In this document: piece after piece, positions 46,630-58,304 of the stretch
Layout of the letters: each line of letters starts with the position of its first letter
Position numbering within the stretch: position 1 is the stretch's first letter
Assembly (NCBI RefSeq): GCF_023559245.1
Contig: NZ_CP097462.1
Span: forward strand, 620,001 to 684,000
Reading direction: 5' to 3'
Length of the DNA stretch: 64,000 bases
Origin: Sphingomonas sp. KRR8
GTDB lineage: Bacteria > Pseudomonadota > Alphaproteobacteria > Sphingomonadales > Sphingomonadaceae
The notes under the pieces: model-generated
Databases searched by the model: none
Told to the model about the DNA's origin: nothing
What the model saw: only the letters and a program-made list of their open reading frames with translations
Translations under genes and position numbers: made by a program

Positions 46630-46824
46630 TTGGCCACCGACCTTCACCCTGTGCATGCGCCGTCCGCCGGCAGCCAAGCTTTTCCACAAGCCGGAGAGAC
46701 CTTGGCCGAGAAGGCGGAGCGCTGCCGTCGACTCGCTGCAGGCATCTCGGACCGGCAAGCGGCCGACGTGCTGCGTGGTATGGCACTGCAATATGAGAAT
46801 AGCGCCGCCCGGTTGAAATCTTAA
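46630..46824 (+). CDS. Small hypothetical protein
   Basis: A 64-aa protein with a C-terminal helical block ETLAEKAERCRRLAAGISDRQ and then DVLRGMALQYENSAARL. This resembles many short alphaproteobacterial proteins with a RCRRLA helix and an MALEYE-like motif, which have no assigned function. A TTG start with AAAGG upstream is proposed, but the frame is open back to 46453 and other starts are possible. Confidence 0.45.
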   Translation: MATDLHPVHAPSAGSQAFPQAGETLAEKAERCRRLAAGISDRQAADVLRGMALQYENSAARLKS

Positions 46825-46869
46825 AGCGCGTCGCTCGACAGCAACGGGCCCTCGCGTTAGCTCGGCCCT

Positions 46870-47853
46870 ATGGCCCGAGCCCCAGCGATCCCCCGTTACA
46901 AGCGCCGTCGTCCGGATCGGTCGTGGCCACGGCGATTGCTGGGACTGCTCCTCAAGACCATTCTGATCCTGCTGCTCCTCTCGGTGCTTTGGGTAGGGCT
47001 GTACCGGTTCGTCAATCCGCCGGTCACTGCCACCATGCTGGGTGACATCCTGGCGGGCCGAGGAGCCAGACGCGAGTGGGTGGGCATCGACCATATCGAC
47101 CGCGACATGGTCCGCGCCGCGATCGCTGCCGAAGACAGCAAGTTCTGCCGTCACAACGGTTTTGATCTTGATGCCATCGAGGCGGCCATGCAACGCAACG
47201 CCTCGGGCGGCCGGATACGTGGCGGCTCCACGATCAGCCAGCAGACCGCCAAGAACGCCTTCCTGTGGCAAGGCGGTGGATATGCCCGCAAGGGGATCGA
47301 GGCCTGGTTCACCTTCTTGATCGAGCACTTGTGGGGCAAGCGCCGCATCATGGAGGTGTATCTCAACGTCGCGGAGACGGGCATCGGGACTTATGGTGTG
47401 AACGCCGGGTCAGAGCGTTACTATGGTCATGACGCGACCGCGATGAGTGCCGTCGAGGCCGCCCGGCTCGCGGCCATCCTGCCCCTGCCGAAAGAGCGCG
47501 GCGCCATTTCCCCCAAGGGCTTCACCCGTCGTTACGGCAACAGCATTGCAGCTCGCATCGGCGTTGTGGCGCGCGATGGTCTGGATGGCTGCGTTTATGC
47601 CGGAGGCACGGCACCGGTGAATCGCGCGGCCCCGCCTTCCGCCAAGCCGACCGTTGTTCCGGGCTCCGAATATGAGAGTGCCAAGCCGCTACCTCCGCTG
47701 GAGACCGTGACCCGAGATCTTCCCGAGACGCCCGCACCCACGCCCGAGCAGGCGGGACCCGCGCCTGAAGCTCCGTCTACAACGGAGGGCACGCCGACAG
47801 ACGAGGCGGAGCAGCCCGCTTCTGCGCCACCGGAGCCAGCGAACAGCAACTGA
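46870..47853 (+). CDS. mtgA: Monofunctional peptidoglycan glycosyltransferase
   Basis: The protein has 327 aa: one N-terminal membrane segment (about 30-50), then a GT51 domain (about 75-220) that polymerises lipid II. Motif blocks are AAEDSKFCRHNGFD (catalytic Glu), GGSTISQQTAKNAFLW, RKGIEAWFTFLIEHLWGKRRIMEVYLN and GIGTYGVNAGSERYYG. Beyond about residue 240 is a Pro/Glu/Thr-rich tail of about 85 residues that is longer than usual for MtgA. Transpeptidase activity is absent by design of the family. Confidence 0.92.
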   Translation: MARAPAIPRYKRRRPDRSWPRRLLGLLLKTILILLLLSVLWVGLYRFVNPPVTATMLGDILAGRGARREWVGIDHIDRDMVRAAIAAEDSKFCRHNGFDLDAIEAAMQRNASGGRIRGGSTISQQTAKNAFLWQGGGYARKGIEAWFTFLIEHLWGKRRIMEVYLNVAETGIGTYGVNAGSERYYGHDATAMSAVEAARLAAILPLPKERGAISPKGFTRRYGNSIAARIGVVARDGLDGCVYAGGTAPVNRAAPPSAKPTVVPGSEYESAKPLPPLETVTRDLPETPAPTPEQAGPAPEAPSTTEGTPTDEAEQPASAPPEPANSN

Positions 47854-47872
47854 CTGAAAACGGCTCGCAAAA

Positions 47873-47898
47873 GGAACGACGCCACTCTCCTGACGGTT
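47873..47898 (+). promoter_or_regulatory. EcfG-type promoter, GGAAC-N17-GGTT
   Basis: GGAAC (47873-47877) is followed after 17 nt by GGTT (47895-47898; CGGTT including 47894). This is close to the EcfG consensus and 34 nt upstream of the hemerythrin gene's ATG, which also has AGGAGAG as ribosome-binding site. The spacing is at the long end of the accepted range. Confidence 0.6.
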
Positions 47899-47932
47899 GC
47901 ACCCGCATATCCCTATTTTCAGGAGAGTAGAC

Positions 47933-48586
47933 ATGGCGACGCGTAGCGAGACCCGTGACCGCAAGACTTCGAGCCAGACCCGTTCTGGTCGTACCAACGA
48001 CAGTAGCCGCAGCGCGTTCAGCTTCGGTGAAGGCAGCGCTGCTGGCGCTGCCCCTCTTCTCGGCGCCCTAGCGGCCGGTGCTGCGATCGGCCTCGGTGCC
48101 AATTGGGCGCGCAAGTTCCTGATGCAGAAGTCGGAGTCGATGGCCGCCGGCAACGAGTGGGACGAGATACTCAAGCTTGAGCACAAGGCGACGCTGGCTA
48201 AATTTGACCTGCTACTCGCAACGGACGATAGCGACACCGGAAAGCGTGCCGCCTTGGTGAAGACGATCCATTATGCGCTGAACAAGCATGCTCATCAGGA
48301 AGAGCAGGTGGTCTACCCCGCGCTTCGCCAGGCCAATGAGACGGTCGATGCCGACCATCTCGAACATGAGCATGGATATGTGAAGACCTTCCTCTATGAG
48401 CTTGAAAATATGGAGAAAGACGCTCCCCAGTTTCTTGACCGGGTACGGGAGTTCCGCAATCTCGTCGCCGAGCATGTACGGATGGAAGAAGAGCAGGTCT
48501 TTCCGCACTTCAGGGGTGAATTGAGCGAAGAGCAGAACACCAAGATCACCATGCTGATGAACAAGGAAGGCATGAAGATGCTGTGA
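47933..48586 (+). CDS. Hemerythrin HHE-domain protein
   Basis: The 217-aa protein has a polar, Ser/Arg-rich N-terminus, then an Ala/Gly-rich hydrophobic stretch (about 38-58). A hemerythrin helical bundle follows with iron-ligand His in LEHKATLAKF, NKHAHQEEQVVYPAL, DHLEHEHGYVKTFL and EHVRMEEEQVFPHFR. These proteins bind a diiron centre, and oxygen, iron or redox sensing and protection are typical roles. The ATG is set by AGGAGAG upstream. A stress promoter lies upstream and a strong terminator downstream, so it appears to be a single-gene unit. Confidence 0.9.
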   Translation: MATRSETRDRKTSSQTRSGRTNDSSRSAFSFGEGSAAGAAPLLGALAAGAAIGLGANWARKFLMQKSESMAAGNEWDEILKLEHKATLAKFDLLLATDDSDTGKRAALVKTIHYALNKHAHQEEQVVYPALRQANETVDADHLEHEHGYVKTFLYELENMEKDAPQFLDRVREFRNLVAEHVRMEEEQVFPHFRGELSEEQNTKITMLMNKEGMKML

Positions 48587-48611
48587 GGCTGAAAGAGCCC
48601 AGCATGTAGGA

Positions 48612-48646
48612 GGGCGGGTGCGGCTGAGGCCGCGGCCGCCCTTTTT

Positions 48647-48648
<2 letters not shown>
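48612..48648 (+). terminator. Intrinsic terminator of the hemerythrin gene
   Basis: GGGCGG/CCGCCC forms the base of the stem and GCGGC/GCCGC the upper stem around an apical loop, with one small internal mismatch. Seven T follow (48642-48648). The T-run overlaps the last codon positions of dnaE on the opposite strand. Confidence 0.85.
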
Positions 48649-52105
<3,457 letters not shown>

Positions 52106-52169
52106 GGCCTGACTATAGCCCTACTGATCCCGAGGGAAAGCTGAACGCCATCACTTATCCACCGCTTTC

Positions 52170-52199
52170 GCGCGGCCTAGCCAGCACCGGCCGCGCTGG
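52170..52199. repeat. Overlapping inverted repeats in the dnaE-ugd gap
   Basis: GCGCGGCC (52170-52177) pairs with GGCCGCGC (52189-52196). CCAGC (52181-52185) can instead pair with GCTGG (52195-52199). The two pairings cannot form together. Nothing else stands out in this 136-bp divergent gap. Confidence 0.35.
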
Positions 52200-52241
52200 T
52201 TAAAGCCGCCGACAATTCTTCAACAGGACGCTGCGCTTCTC

Positions 52242-53561
52242 ATGCATATCGTGATGATCGGTACCGGTTACGTAGGGCTCGTGTCCGGGGCTTGTTTCGC
52301 CGACTTCGGTCATCAGGTGACCTGCGTCGACAAGGATGCGAGCAAGATCGACGGGCTGCACCAAGGCCGTATGCCGATCTGGGAGCCCGGGCTCGAGGCA
52401 ATCGTCAGCCACAATGTCCAGCGCGGCCGGCTGACGTTCACCACCGAGCTCAAGCCGGCGATCGACACTGCCGACGCGGTCTTCATTGCTGTTGGCACGC
52501 CCACCCGGCGGGGAGACGGGCACGCGGATCTGACCTACGTCTATGCCGCTGCGAAGGAAATCGCGGGCGCGCTGGTGAAGCCGGCGGTGATCGTCACCAA
52601 GTCGACCGTGCCCGTCGGCACTGGCGACGAGATTGCGAAAATCCTCAAGGACAACAGCGCGCCGGAGGGCACCAGCGTCGCCTCGAACCCCGAGTTTCTG
52701 CGCGAGGGCGCTGCCATCCGCGACTTCAAGATCCCTGATCGCATCGTCGTCGGGGCCGAGGACGACCATGCCCGCGAAGTACTGCGGGAAATCTACCGGC
52801 CGCTGTTCCTCAACAAGGCGCCGATCCTGTTCACCGGCCGGCGAACAGCGGAGCTGATCAAATATGCAGCGAACGCGTTCCTGGCGACGAAGATCAGCTT
52901 CATCAACGAGATCGCGGACTTGTGCGAGGTCGTGGGCGGCGACGTCCAGGAAGTGGCGCGCGGGATTGGCCTCGACAATCGCATTGGCCCAAAGTTCCTT
53001 CACGCCGGCCCTGGCTACGGCGGAAGTTGCTTTCCAAAGGATACGCTTGCCTTGCTGCAGACGGGTGAAAGCTACGGTGTACCGATGCGGATCGTCGGCA
53101 GCGTCGTCGCCGTCAACGAAGAGCGCAAGAACAAGATGGCGGACCGCGTGCGGGAAGCGCTGGGTGGGACCCTGCAAGGCAAGCGGATCGGCGTGCTCGG
53201 CCTGACGTTCAAGCCCAACACCGACGACATGCGGGATGCCCCTAGCCTCTCGCTGATCGCCAAATTGCAGGAGGGCGGCGCCACCGTCGCGGCCTTCGAC
53301 CCCGTCGGGATCGAAGCGGCGCGCCCGATGCTTAAGGACGTGGACTTCACCAGCGACGCCTATGCCGCGGCAACGGACGCCGACGCTCTCGTACTGGTCA
53401 CCGAGTGGGACGAGTTCCGCGCCCTGGACCTGAAGAAGCTGGCGGGCGTCATGCGCGGGAACGCCCTCATCGATTTGCGCAACGTTTATGAGGCTGGCGA
53501 GGTCATCAGGGCCGGTCTCGACTATCGCGGGATCGGTGTTCCCGCCGTGACCGCCGCCTAG
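52242..53561 (+). CDS. ugd: UDP-glucose 6-dehydrogenase
   Basis: The 439-aa enzyme oxidises UDP-glucose to UDP-glucuronate. It has an NAD Rossmann motif MIGTGYVGLVSGACFADFG, the TKSTVPVGTGD block, the catalytic Cys in GPGYGGSCFPKDTLA, and a C-terminal domain with LTFKPNTDDMRDAPSL. It gives a donor for acidic polysaccharides made by one of the glycan loci. The gene is separate from the following sugar genes by 15 bp and likely heads their operon. Confidence 0.95.
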   Translation: MHIVMIGTGYVGLVSGACFADFGHQVTCVDKDASKIDGLHQGRMPIWEPGLEAIVSHNVQRGRLTFTTELKPAIDTADAVFIAVGTPTRRGDGHADLTYVYAAAKEIAGALVKPAVIVTKSTVPVGTGDEIAKILKDNSAPEGTSVASNPEFLREGAAIRDFKIPDRIVVGAEDDHAREVLREIYRPLFLNKAPILFTGRRTAELIKYAANAFLATKISFINEIADLCEVVGGDVQEVARGIGLDNRIGPKFLHAGPGYGGSCFPKDTLALLQTGESYGVPMRIVGSVVAVNEERKNKMADRVREALGGTLQGKRIGVLGLTFKPNTDDMRDAPSLSLIAKLQEGGATVAAFDPVGIEAARPMLKDVDFTSDAYAAATDADALVLVTEWDEFRALDLKKLAGVMRGNALIDLRNVYEAGEVIRAGLDYRGIGVPAVTAA

Positions 53562-53575
53562 CCCGCGGGGACGAT

Positions 53576-54034
53576 ATGTCCGAACTAACCGGGACTGCGG
53601 CATGGTCGGACGATAATGGGGTGCTGCCTGGTGGCTGCCGGCTCATCCCTCTCATGGTTCGCGGGGACGAGCGGGGCCTGCTGATGCCGTTCGAAGGCGA
53701 GCGGAACGTGCCGTTTGCGATTGCACGGGTGTACACGGTGTTCGGCACCCTTCCTGGAGTCCGCCGCGGCTTCCATGCCCATCGCCGGCTGCAGCAGGCA
53801 GCGGTGGTGGTTGCCGGAGCCTGCACCATGCTGCTCGACGACGGGCGTGAGCAGCGCCGGATAAGGCTCGACCGTCCAGAGGTGCTTCTAACGTTGCCGC
53901 CGATGGTCTGGCACGAAATGGAAGACTTCACCCCGGACTGCGTGCTGATGGTGCTGGCCGACGCCCCCTACAGCGAAGCGGACTACATCCGCGATCATGG
54001 CGAATTCCTGCGCCTGGCGGGCGAGAAGGCATGA
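53576..54034 (+). CDS. FdtA/QdtA-like dTDP-4-oxo-6-deoxyhexose 3,4-isomerase
   Basis: The 152-aa WxcM-type cupin has the family block GVRRGFHAHRRLQQAAVVVAG with its His residues, then LTLPPMVWHEMEDFTPDCVLMVLAD. Such isomerases move the keto group of dTDP-4-oxo-6-deoxyglucose to C3. Whether the product has the galacto (FdtA) or gluco (QdtA) form cannot be read from this sequence. It is followed by an aminotransferase and an acetyltransferase that would add the 3-acetamido group. Confidence 0.85.
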   Translation: MSELTGTAAWSDDNGVLPGGCRLIPLMVRGDERGLLMPFEGERNVPFAIARVYTVFGTLPGVRRGFHAHRRLQQAAVVVAGACTMLLDDGREQRRIRLDRPEVLLTLPPMVWHEMEDFTPDCVLMVLADAPYSEADYIRDHGEFLRLAGEKA

Positions 54035-55128
54035 AGGTCCCATTTCTTGAGCTCAAGTCTGCGTACGAGGAGCTCCGGGGCGAGATCGACGAGGCCATCG
54101 CTCGTTCCGTCGAGTCGGGTTGGTATGTCGGCGGCCCTGAGCTGAAGCAGTTCGAGCAGGCCTTCGCGAGCTATACTGGTGCCAGTCACACGGTCGGCGT
54201 GGCGAACGGATTGGACGCGCTGCACCTTAGCTTGCGCGCGATGAACGTTGGCCCGGATGACGAGGTGATTGTCGCCAGCAATAGCTACATTGCAACCGTA
54301 CTGGCCGTTACCATGACCGGCGCGACGCCGGTGCTGGTCGAACCTGATCCAAACACCCACAATCTCGACCCTTCGAAGGTGGAAGCGGCGATCAGCCGGC
54401 GAACGAAGGTGATCCTGCCGACCCATCTTTACGGGCAACCGGCTGATCTCGACCGGCTGCTGGCGCTCGCCACGCAACATGGGCTCAAGCTGCTGGAGGA
54501 TGCTGCGCAGGCCCATGGCGCCACCTGCAACGGTCGGCGAGTGGGCGCGCATGGCCATGCCGTCGCCTGGAGCTTCTACCCAAGCAAGAACCTCGGCGCC
54601 TTGGGTGACGCTGGGGCCGTCACGACCAATGACGGCGAACTGGCAGACCGCATCCGTACGCTTGGCAATTACGGGTCGCATGTCCGATACGTGAATGAAG
54701 TGCAGGGGGTGAACTCGCGCCTTGATCCGCTTCAGGCTGCGGTGCTCAACGTGAAGCTTGCCCGACTGGACCAATGGAACAGCCGTCGTGCGCGCATTGC
54801 CAGCTTTTATCTGGCAGAACTTGCCGACGCCGACCTTGTACTTCCGGCCGTGCCGTCCTGGGCGTCACCCGCATGGCACCTGTTCGTCATCCAGAGCGAC
54901 GACCGCAATGCGCTACAGCAACGCCTGTGCGACAGAGGGGTGCAAACGCTGATCCACTACCCCATCCCTCCACACCTGCAGCAAGCCTATGCCGGCTGGG
55001 GCTTCGGTCCCGGCTCCTTTCCCGTTGCCGAGCAGCTTGCCGAACGGGTGCTCAGCTTGCCCATCGGACCGCATATGACCGATGCTCAGGTTGAGCATGT
55101 GATCACCGCGGTCAAAGCAGCGGTCTGA
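54031..55128 (+). CDS. DegT/DnrJ/EryC1-type sugar aminotransferase (FdtB-like)
   Basis: The 365-aa PLP-dependent aminotransferase has the start VPFLELKSAYEELRGEIDEA, GVANGLDALHLSL, the EDAAQAHGA block and the PLP Lys in WSFYPSKNLGALGDAG. It is expected to transaminate the 3-keto sugar made by the preceding isomerase. The ATG overlaps the isomerase stop by four bases, and the acetyltransferase follows four bases after its own stop. Confidence 0.92.
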   Translation: MKVPFLELKSAYEELRGEIDEAIARSVESGWYVGGPELKQFEQAFASYTGASHTVGVANGLDALHLSLRAMNVGPDDEVIVASNSYIATVLAVTMTGATPVLVEPDPNTHNLDPSKVEAAISRRTKVILPTHLYGQPADLDRLLALATQHGLKLLEDAAQAHGATCNGRRVGAHGHAVAWSFYPSKNLGALGDAGAVTTNDGELADRIRTLGNYGSHVRYVNEVQGVNSRLDPLQAAVLNVKLARLDQWNSRRARIASFYLAELADADLVLPAVPSWASPAWHLFVIQSDDRNALQQRLCDRGVQTLIHYPIPPHLQQAYAGWGFGPGSFPVAEQLAERVLSLPIGPHMTDAQVEHVITAVKAAV

Positions 55129-55132
55129 CGGG

Positions 55133-55594
55133 ATGACAGCGGCAATCCATCCGAGCGCCCATGTCGACCCTGCCGCCAAGATCGGTGACGGCACGCGCGT
55201 GTGGCAGAATGTCGTGGTGCTCGCAGGTGCCACCGTGGGTCGCGACTGTAACCTTAATGCCCTTACGTTGGTGGAGGGCGGTGCACGGATCGGCGACCGT
55301 GTGACGCTCAAGTGCGGAGTCTACGTGTGGGACGGCATTGTCCTTGAAGATGATGTCTTCGTGGGCCCGAACGCCACATTCACCAACGATCCTCTGCCCC
55401 GCTCCCGGCAGCGGCCGCAAAGCTTTGCAGCCACTCGCGTGTGCAAGGGAGCGTCGATCGGTGCTGGCGCCGTCATTCTGCCGGGCCTGACCATCGGTGC
55501 AGGCGCCATGATCGGCGCTGGCGCGGTTGTCACCAGGGACGTGCCAGCTGGCGAGACCTGGGTCGGCAACCCGGCCAGACCGCATCGTCCGTGA
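55133..55594 (+). CDS. Left-handed beta-helix sugar N-acetyltransferase (FdtC-like)
   Basis: The 153-aa hexapeptide-repeat acetyltransferase has the start AAIHPSAHVDPAAKIGDGTRVWQNVVV, the TFTNDPLPRSRQ block and the repeat turns GASIGAGAVILPGLTIGAGAMIGAGAVV near the end. It would acetylate the 3-amino group of the sugar made by the two preceding enzymes. The next glycosyltransferase starts inside its last codons. Confidence 0.9.
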   Translation: MTAAIHPSAHVDPAAKIGDGTRVWQNVVVLAGATVGRDCNLNALTLVEGGARIGDRVTLKCGVYVWDGIVLEDDVFVGPNATFTNDPLPRSRQRPQSFAATRVCKGASIGAGAVILPGLTIGAGAMIGAGAVVTRDVPAGETWVGNPARPHRP

Positions 55595-56475
55595 GCAACG
55601 CACCCCCGAGCCTTTCGGTCCTGCTGCTTTGCTGGAACCACGCTCCTTACCTTGAGCAATGTATCCGGGCGCTCGCCGCTCAGGACCGCACGACCGTGGA
55701 GATACTGTTCCTCGACAATGCCTCAAGCGACGGCTCGCCGGAAATCGCCCGGCGGCTCTTTCGTGAGTGCGGGCTTCCCGCGAAGATGCTGAGCAACGAT
55801 CAGCCACATGGTATCTCCGCCAACTTCAATCGCTTGCTCAATGAATCCTCCGGCGAGCTGGTAGCGGTGCTCTCGACTGACGACTGGTATGAGCCGGGCT
55901 ACGTCGCGGCGATGCGCCAGGCTGCGGTGGTGGATACCAAGGCGGGCTGGTTCACATGCGGCGGCTATTACTTCTTTGAAGACGAAGGTACACGAGTGCC
56001 CGTCAATGACGGTCGGTTTCGGGGCGGCGACGTGCTGGAAGCCCTCCTAGTGGGAGAGGATCCGTTCTTCTTCGTGGGTTGCTGCTATCGTCGGGCCGCA
56101 CTTCTCGAAGTCGGCGCTTGGGACGAGGCGCTCCCGATCGAAGACCGGGACCTGTTCCTTCGTCTCGCCCAACGTTACCCCGTCCACACTGTTTTCGAGC
56201 GACTGGTGAACTATCGCCGAGCGAGCAACACCGCGTCGGCAAATCCTGAGTTCATGGCGCGAGGCTTAGACGCCTTCTTCGCCAAGCACCAAGCGGCGTT
56301 CGGACGTCAGTGGCGGTCTCGTTACGCCGCCGCCCTGCGCGGGCCAGCGGTAATCGCGATTGATCAGGGCCGCCTCGACCTCGCCCGCAAGATCCTGGCG
56401 CAAGCATTCCGGCTGTTCCCCTGGGATCCGCAGCTTTGGAGAACCGCGGTATACTGGCTTCGGCAGACCCTCTAG
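55591..56475 (+). CDS. Family 2 glycosyltransferase
   Basis: The 294-aa GT-A protein has the N-terminal LSVLLLCWNHAPYLEQCIRAL, EILFLDNASSDGSPEIAR and the DxD-type block AVLSTDDWYEPGYV. The GTG start overlaps the preceding stop by four bases. Its 3' end overlaps the opposite-strand ABC transporter by four bases. The sugar transferred is unknown; transfer of the dTDP-amino sugar is a natural but untested guess. Confidence 0.85.
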   Translation: MSNAPPSLSVLLLCWNHAPYLEQCIRALAAQDRTTVEILFLDNASSDGSPEIARRLFRECGLPAKMLSNDQPHGISANFNRLLNESSGELVAVLSTDDWYEPGYVAAMRQAAVVDTKAGWFTCGGYYFFEDEGTRVPVNDGRFRGGDVLEALLVGEDPFFFVGCCYRRAALLEVGAWDEALPIEDRDLFLRLAQRYPVHTVFERLVNYRRASNTASANPEFMARGLDAFFAKHQAAFGRQWRSRYAAALRGPAVIAIDQGRLDLARKILAQAFRLFPWDPQLWRTAVYWLRQTL

Positions 56476-58205
56476 GTCAGCTCCGCAACCGAGCCGACGA
56501 TGCGGGCGATGCGCCCCTTCTCGAGCACCACAATCCTGTCGCAGCCGGCAAGGGTTCCGAGCCGGTGCGCGATCATGATGATGGTGATGTCGCCCGGCAG
56601 TTGCTCGATCGCCTGCATCACGGCGGCCTCCGTTTCACTGTCCAGCGCGCTCGTGGCCTCATCGAACACCAGGACGGATGCCTTCTTGTAGAGCGCCCGA
56701 GCAATACCGAGCCGCTGTCTTTGCCCACCGGAGAGTCTTGCCCCCCGCTCACCGACCATAGTTTCCACACCGTCGGGCAGTTCGGCGACCAGCGACGCTA
56801 GGCCCGCGGCGGTGAGTGCCTCTCCAACCAGCCTGTCGTCGATCTCATGGTTGTCGAGGCCGAAAGCCACGTTCTGGCGGATAGTACCATCCAGCAGGAA
56901 GATGGACTGGGGCACATGGGCGACCTGGGCCTGCCACCATGGCCGTCGTGCCCCTCTCACGGGCTCGCCGTCGATCAGCAAATCACCCTTGTTCGGCTCC
57001 AGCAGGCCGAGAAGCAGGTCCATCAGCGTGCTCTTGCCCGAGCCGGTCGGCCCCACGATCCCGACCCGTTCGCCCTTGCCGATGGTCAGGTTGATATCGG
57101 CCAGCGTTGGACGACGATCATAGGCGAAGCTGACCCCGGCCAGCGCAAGCTCCCTAGAGAAATGGCCGCGAGCGGTACTTTGCTCAGCCATCGGTAAAGG
57201 CAGCCGAAGAAGATCGGTGACGTCCTCAAGGGTTTTCTGATTGCCAAGGAAAGCCGACCAACCCTGAAAGGCCGTTTGGACCTGAGGCAACAGCCGAAGC
57301 GCCCCAAGTGCCATGACCCCAAGCGATGGGAGCGAACCAGTGATACCGCCAGGTTGCCGGCTGAGGTAGAAGCCGAACGCGGCGACGAACAGCATCAGCA
57401 CGGTCTCCACGACCACACGCGGGGCAAAGTTGATGGTGCTGTTGAGGATCATCGCCTTGCGTGTCTGGTCAGCGGCATCTTCCATGCGGGCTTCGAAGGC
57501 ACGCTGGCTCTGGTCGAGCAGGACGTCGCGAATGCCGCCCAGCGACTCCTGAACCACCTGGACGCGCCTTCCCCACACGTTTGCCAAGGCTGTCGCGTTG
57601 CGGCGAAGCGGCCGCCGAACAACCAGACTCACCAGCAGATATGCGATGATGAGCGAACCGCCTCCGATGAGGGCCATTCGGGCGTTCACTGCGACCAGCA
57701 GGACCATGAGGGCGATGGAGAGGACCACCGCCGCGACGGCTTGCAGACCGCTCAGGACCACGCTGTAAGCAAGATTGTGGGTCTTCTCGAACCGGCTGAT
57801 GAGGTCGGCGCTGTGCGTCCGGTTGTAAAATGGGTAGGGTTGTCGAACCATCCGGGCGAAGGCCGAGACGTTGATGTCCTTGATGACACCAAATGCGGTC
57901 GCCTGGATGGCGTAGGTCAGCCACAGCCTGACCGCTCCGGCGACCAGGAAGGCGAGGCAAAAGAGCGCAACCACCGCTCCCTGACCTTGCCGCTCCATGA
58001 TCTCCAGTAGCCAGGGTCCGATCACGGGTATCCGCGCGAGTTGCTGGGCATCTGTAAAGAAGGCGAGTAGCGGCAGCAGGGCGCCGACCATTGCAGCTTC
58101 GGCGACCGCGCCGACGATTACCAGGATAGCGTTTCCGCCGACCTGCAGTTTCCGGCTACCAGGAAGATGCTGCCAGATCAGCCCGAGATCCTGTTTCGCG
58201 CTCAT
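56472..58205 (-). CDS. ABC transporter, PglK/MsbA-like lipid-linked glycan flippase
   Basis: The 577-aa half transporter has six N-terminal membrane segments and a C-terminal ABC ATPase: Walker A GPTGSGKS, signature LSGGQRQRLGIAR, Walker B VLVFDEATSALD and an ATPase His block MIAHRL. The layout fits type IV exporters that flip lipid-linked oligosaccharides (PglK) or lipid A (MsbA). Neighbouring glycosyltransferases favour lipid-linked glycan. No ribosome-binding site stands out. Confidence 0.85.
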   Translation of the reverse strand: MSAKQDLGLIWQHLPGSRKLQVGGNAILVIVGAVAEAAMVGALLPLLAFFTDAQQLARIPVIGPWLLEIMERQGQGAVVALFCLAFLVAGAVRLWLTYAIQATAFGVIKDINVSAFARMVRQPYPFYNRTHSADLISRFEKTHNLAYSVVLSGLQAVAAVVLSIALMVLLVAVNARMALIGGGSLIIAYLLVSLVVRRPLRRNATALANVWGRRVQVVQESLGGIRDVLLDQSQRAFEARMEDAADQTRKAMILNSTINFAPRVVVETVLMLFVAAFGFYLSRQPGGITGSLPSLGVMALGALRLLPQVQTAFQGWSAFLGNQKTLEDVTDLLRLPLPMAEQSTARGHFSRELALAGVSFAYDRRPTLADINLTIGKGERVGIVGPTGSGKSTLMDLLLGLLEPNKGDLLIDGEPVRGARRPWWQAQVAHVPQSIFLLDGTIRQNVAFGLDNHEIDDRLVGEALTAAGLASLVAELPDGVETMVGERGARLSGGQRQRLGIARALYKKASVLVFDEATSALDSETEAAVMQAIEQLPGDITIIMIAHRLGTLAGCDRIVVLEKGRIARIVGSVAELT

Positions 58206-58304
58206 GAAGAACGACGCTCAAGAAGCTTGAGGAGTGCTGCCGGCATGGTCAGATGATCGATCCGGTCGTTGAGCACTGTTAAATTCTCGGCCCGACGATT
58301 GAGC

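Noticed and set aside
52200..53603. Minus-strand open frame of 467 codons opposite ugd
   Set aside because: It is a shadow of the ugd gene, which has all catalytic motifs on the plus strand.
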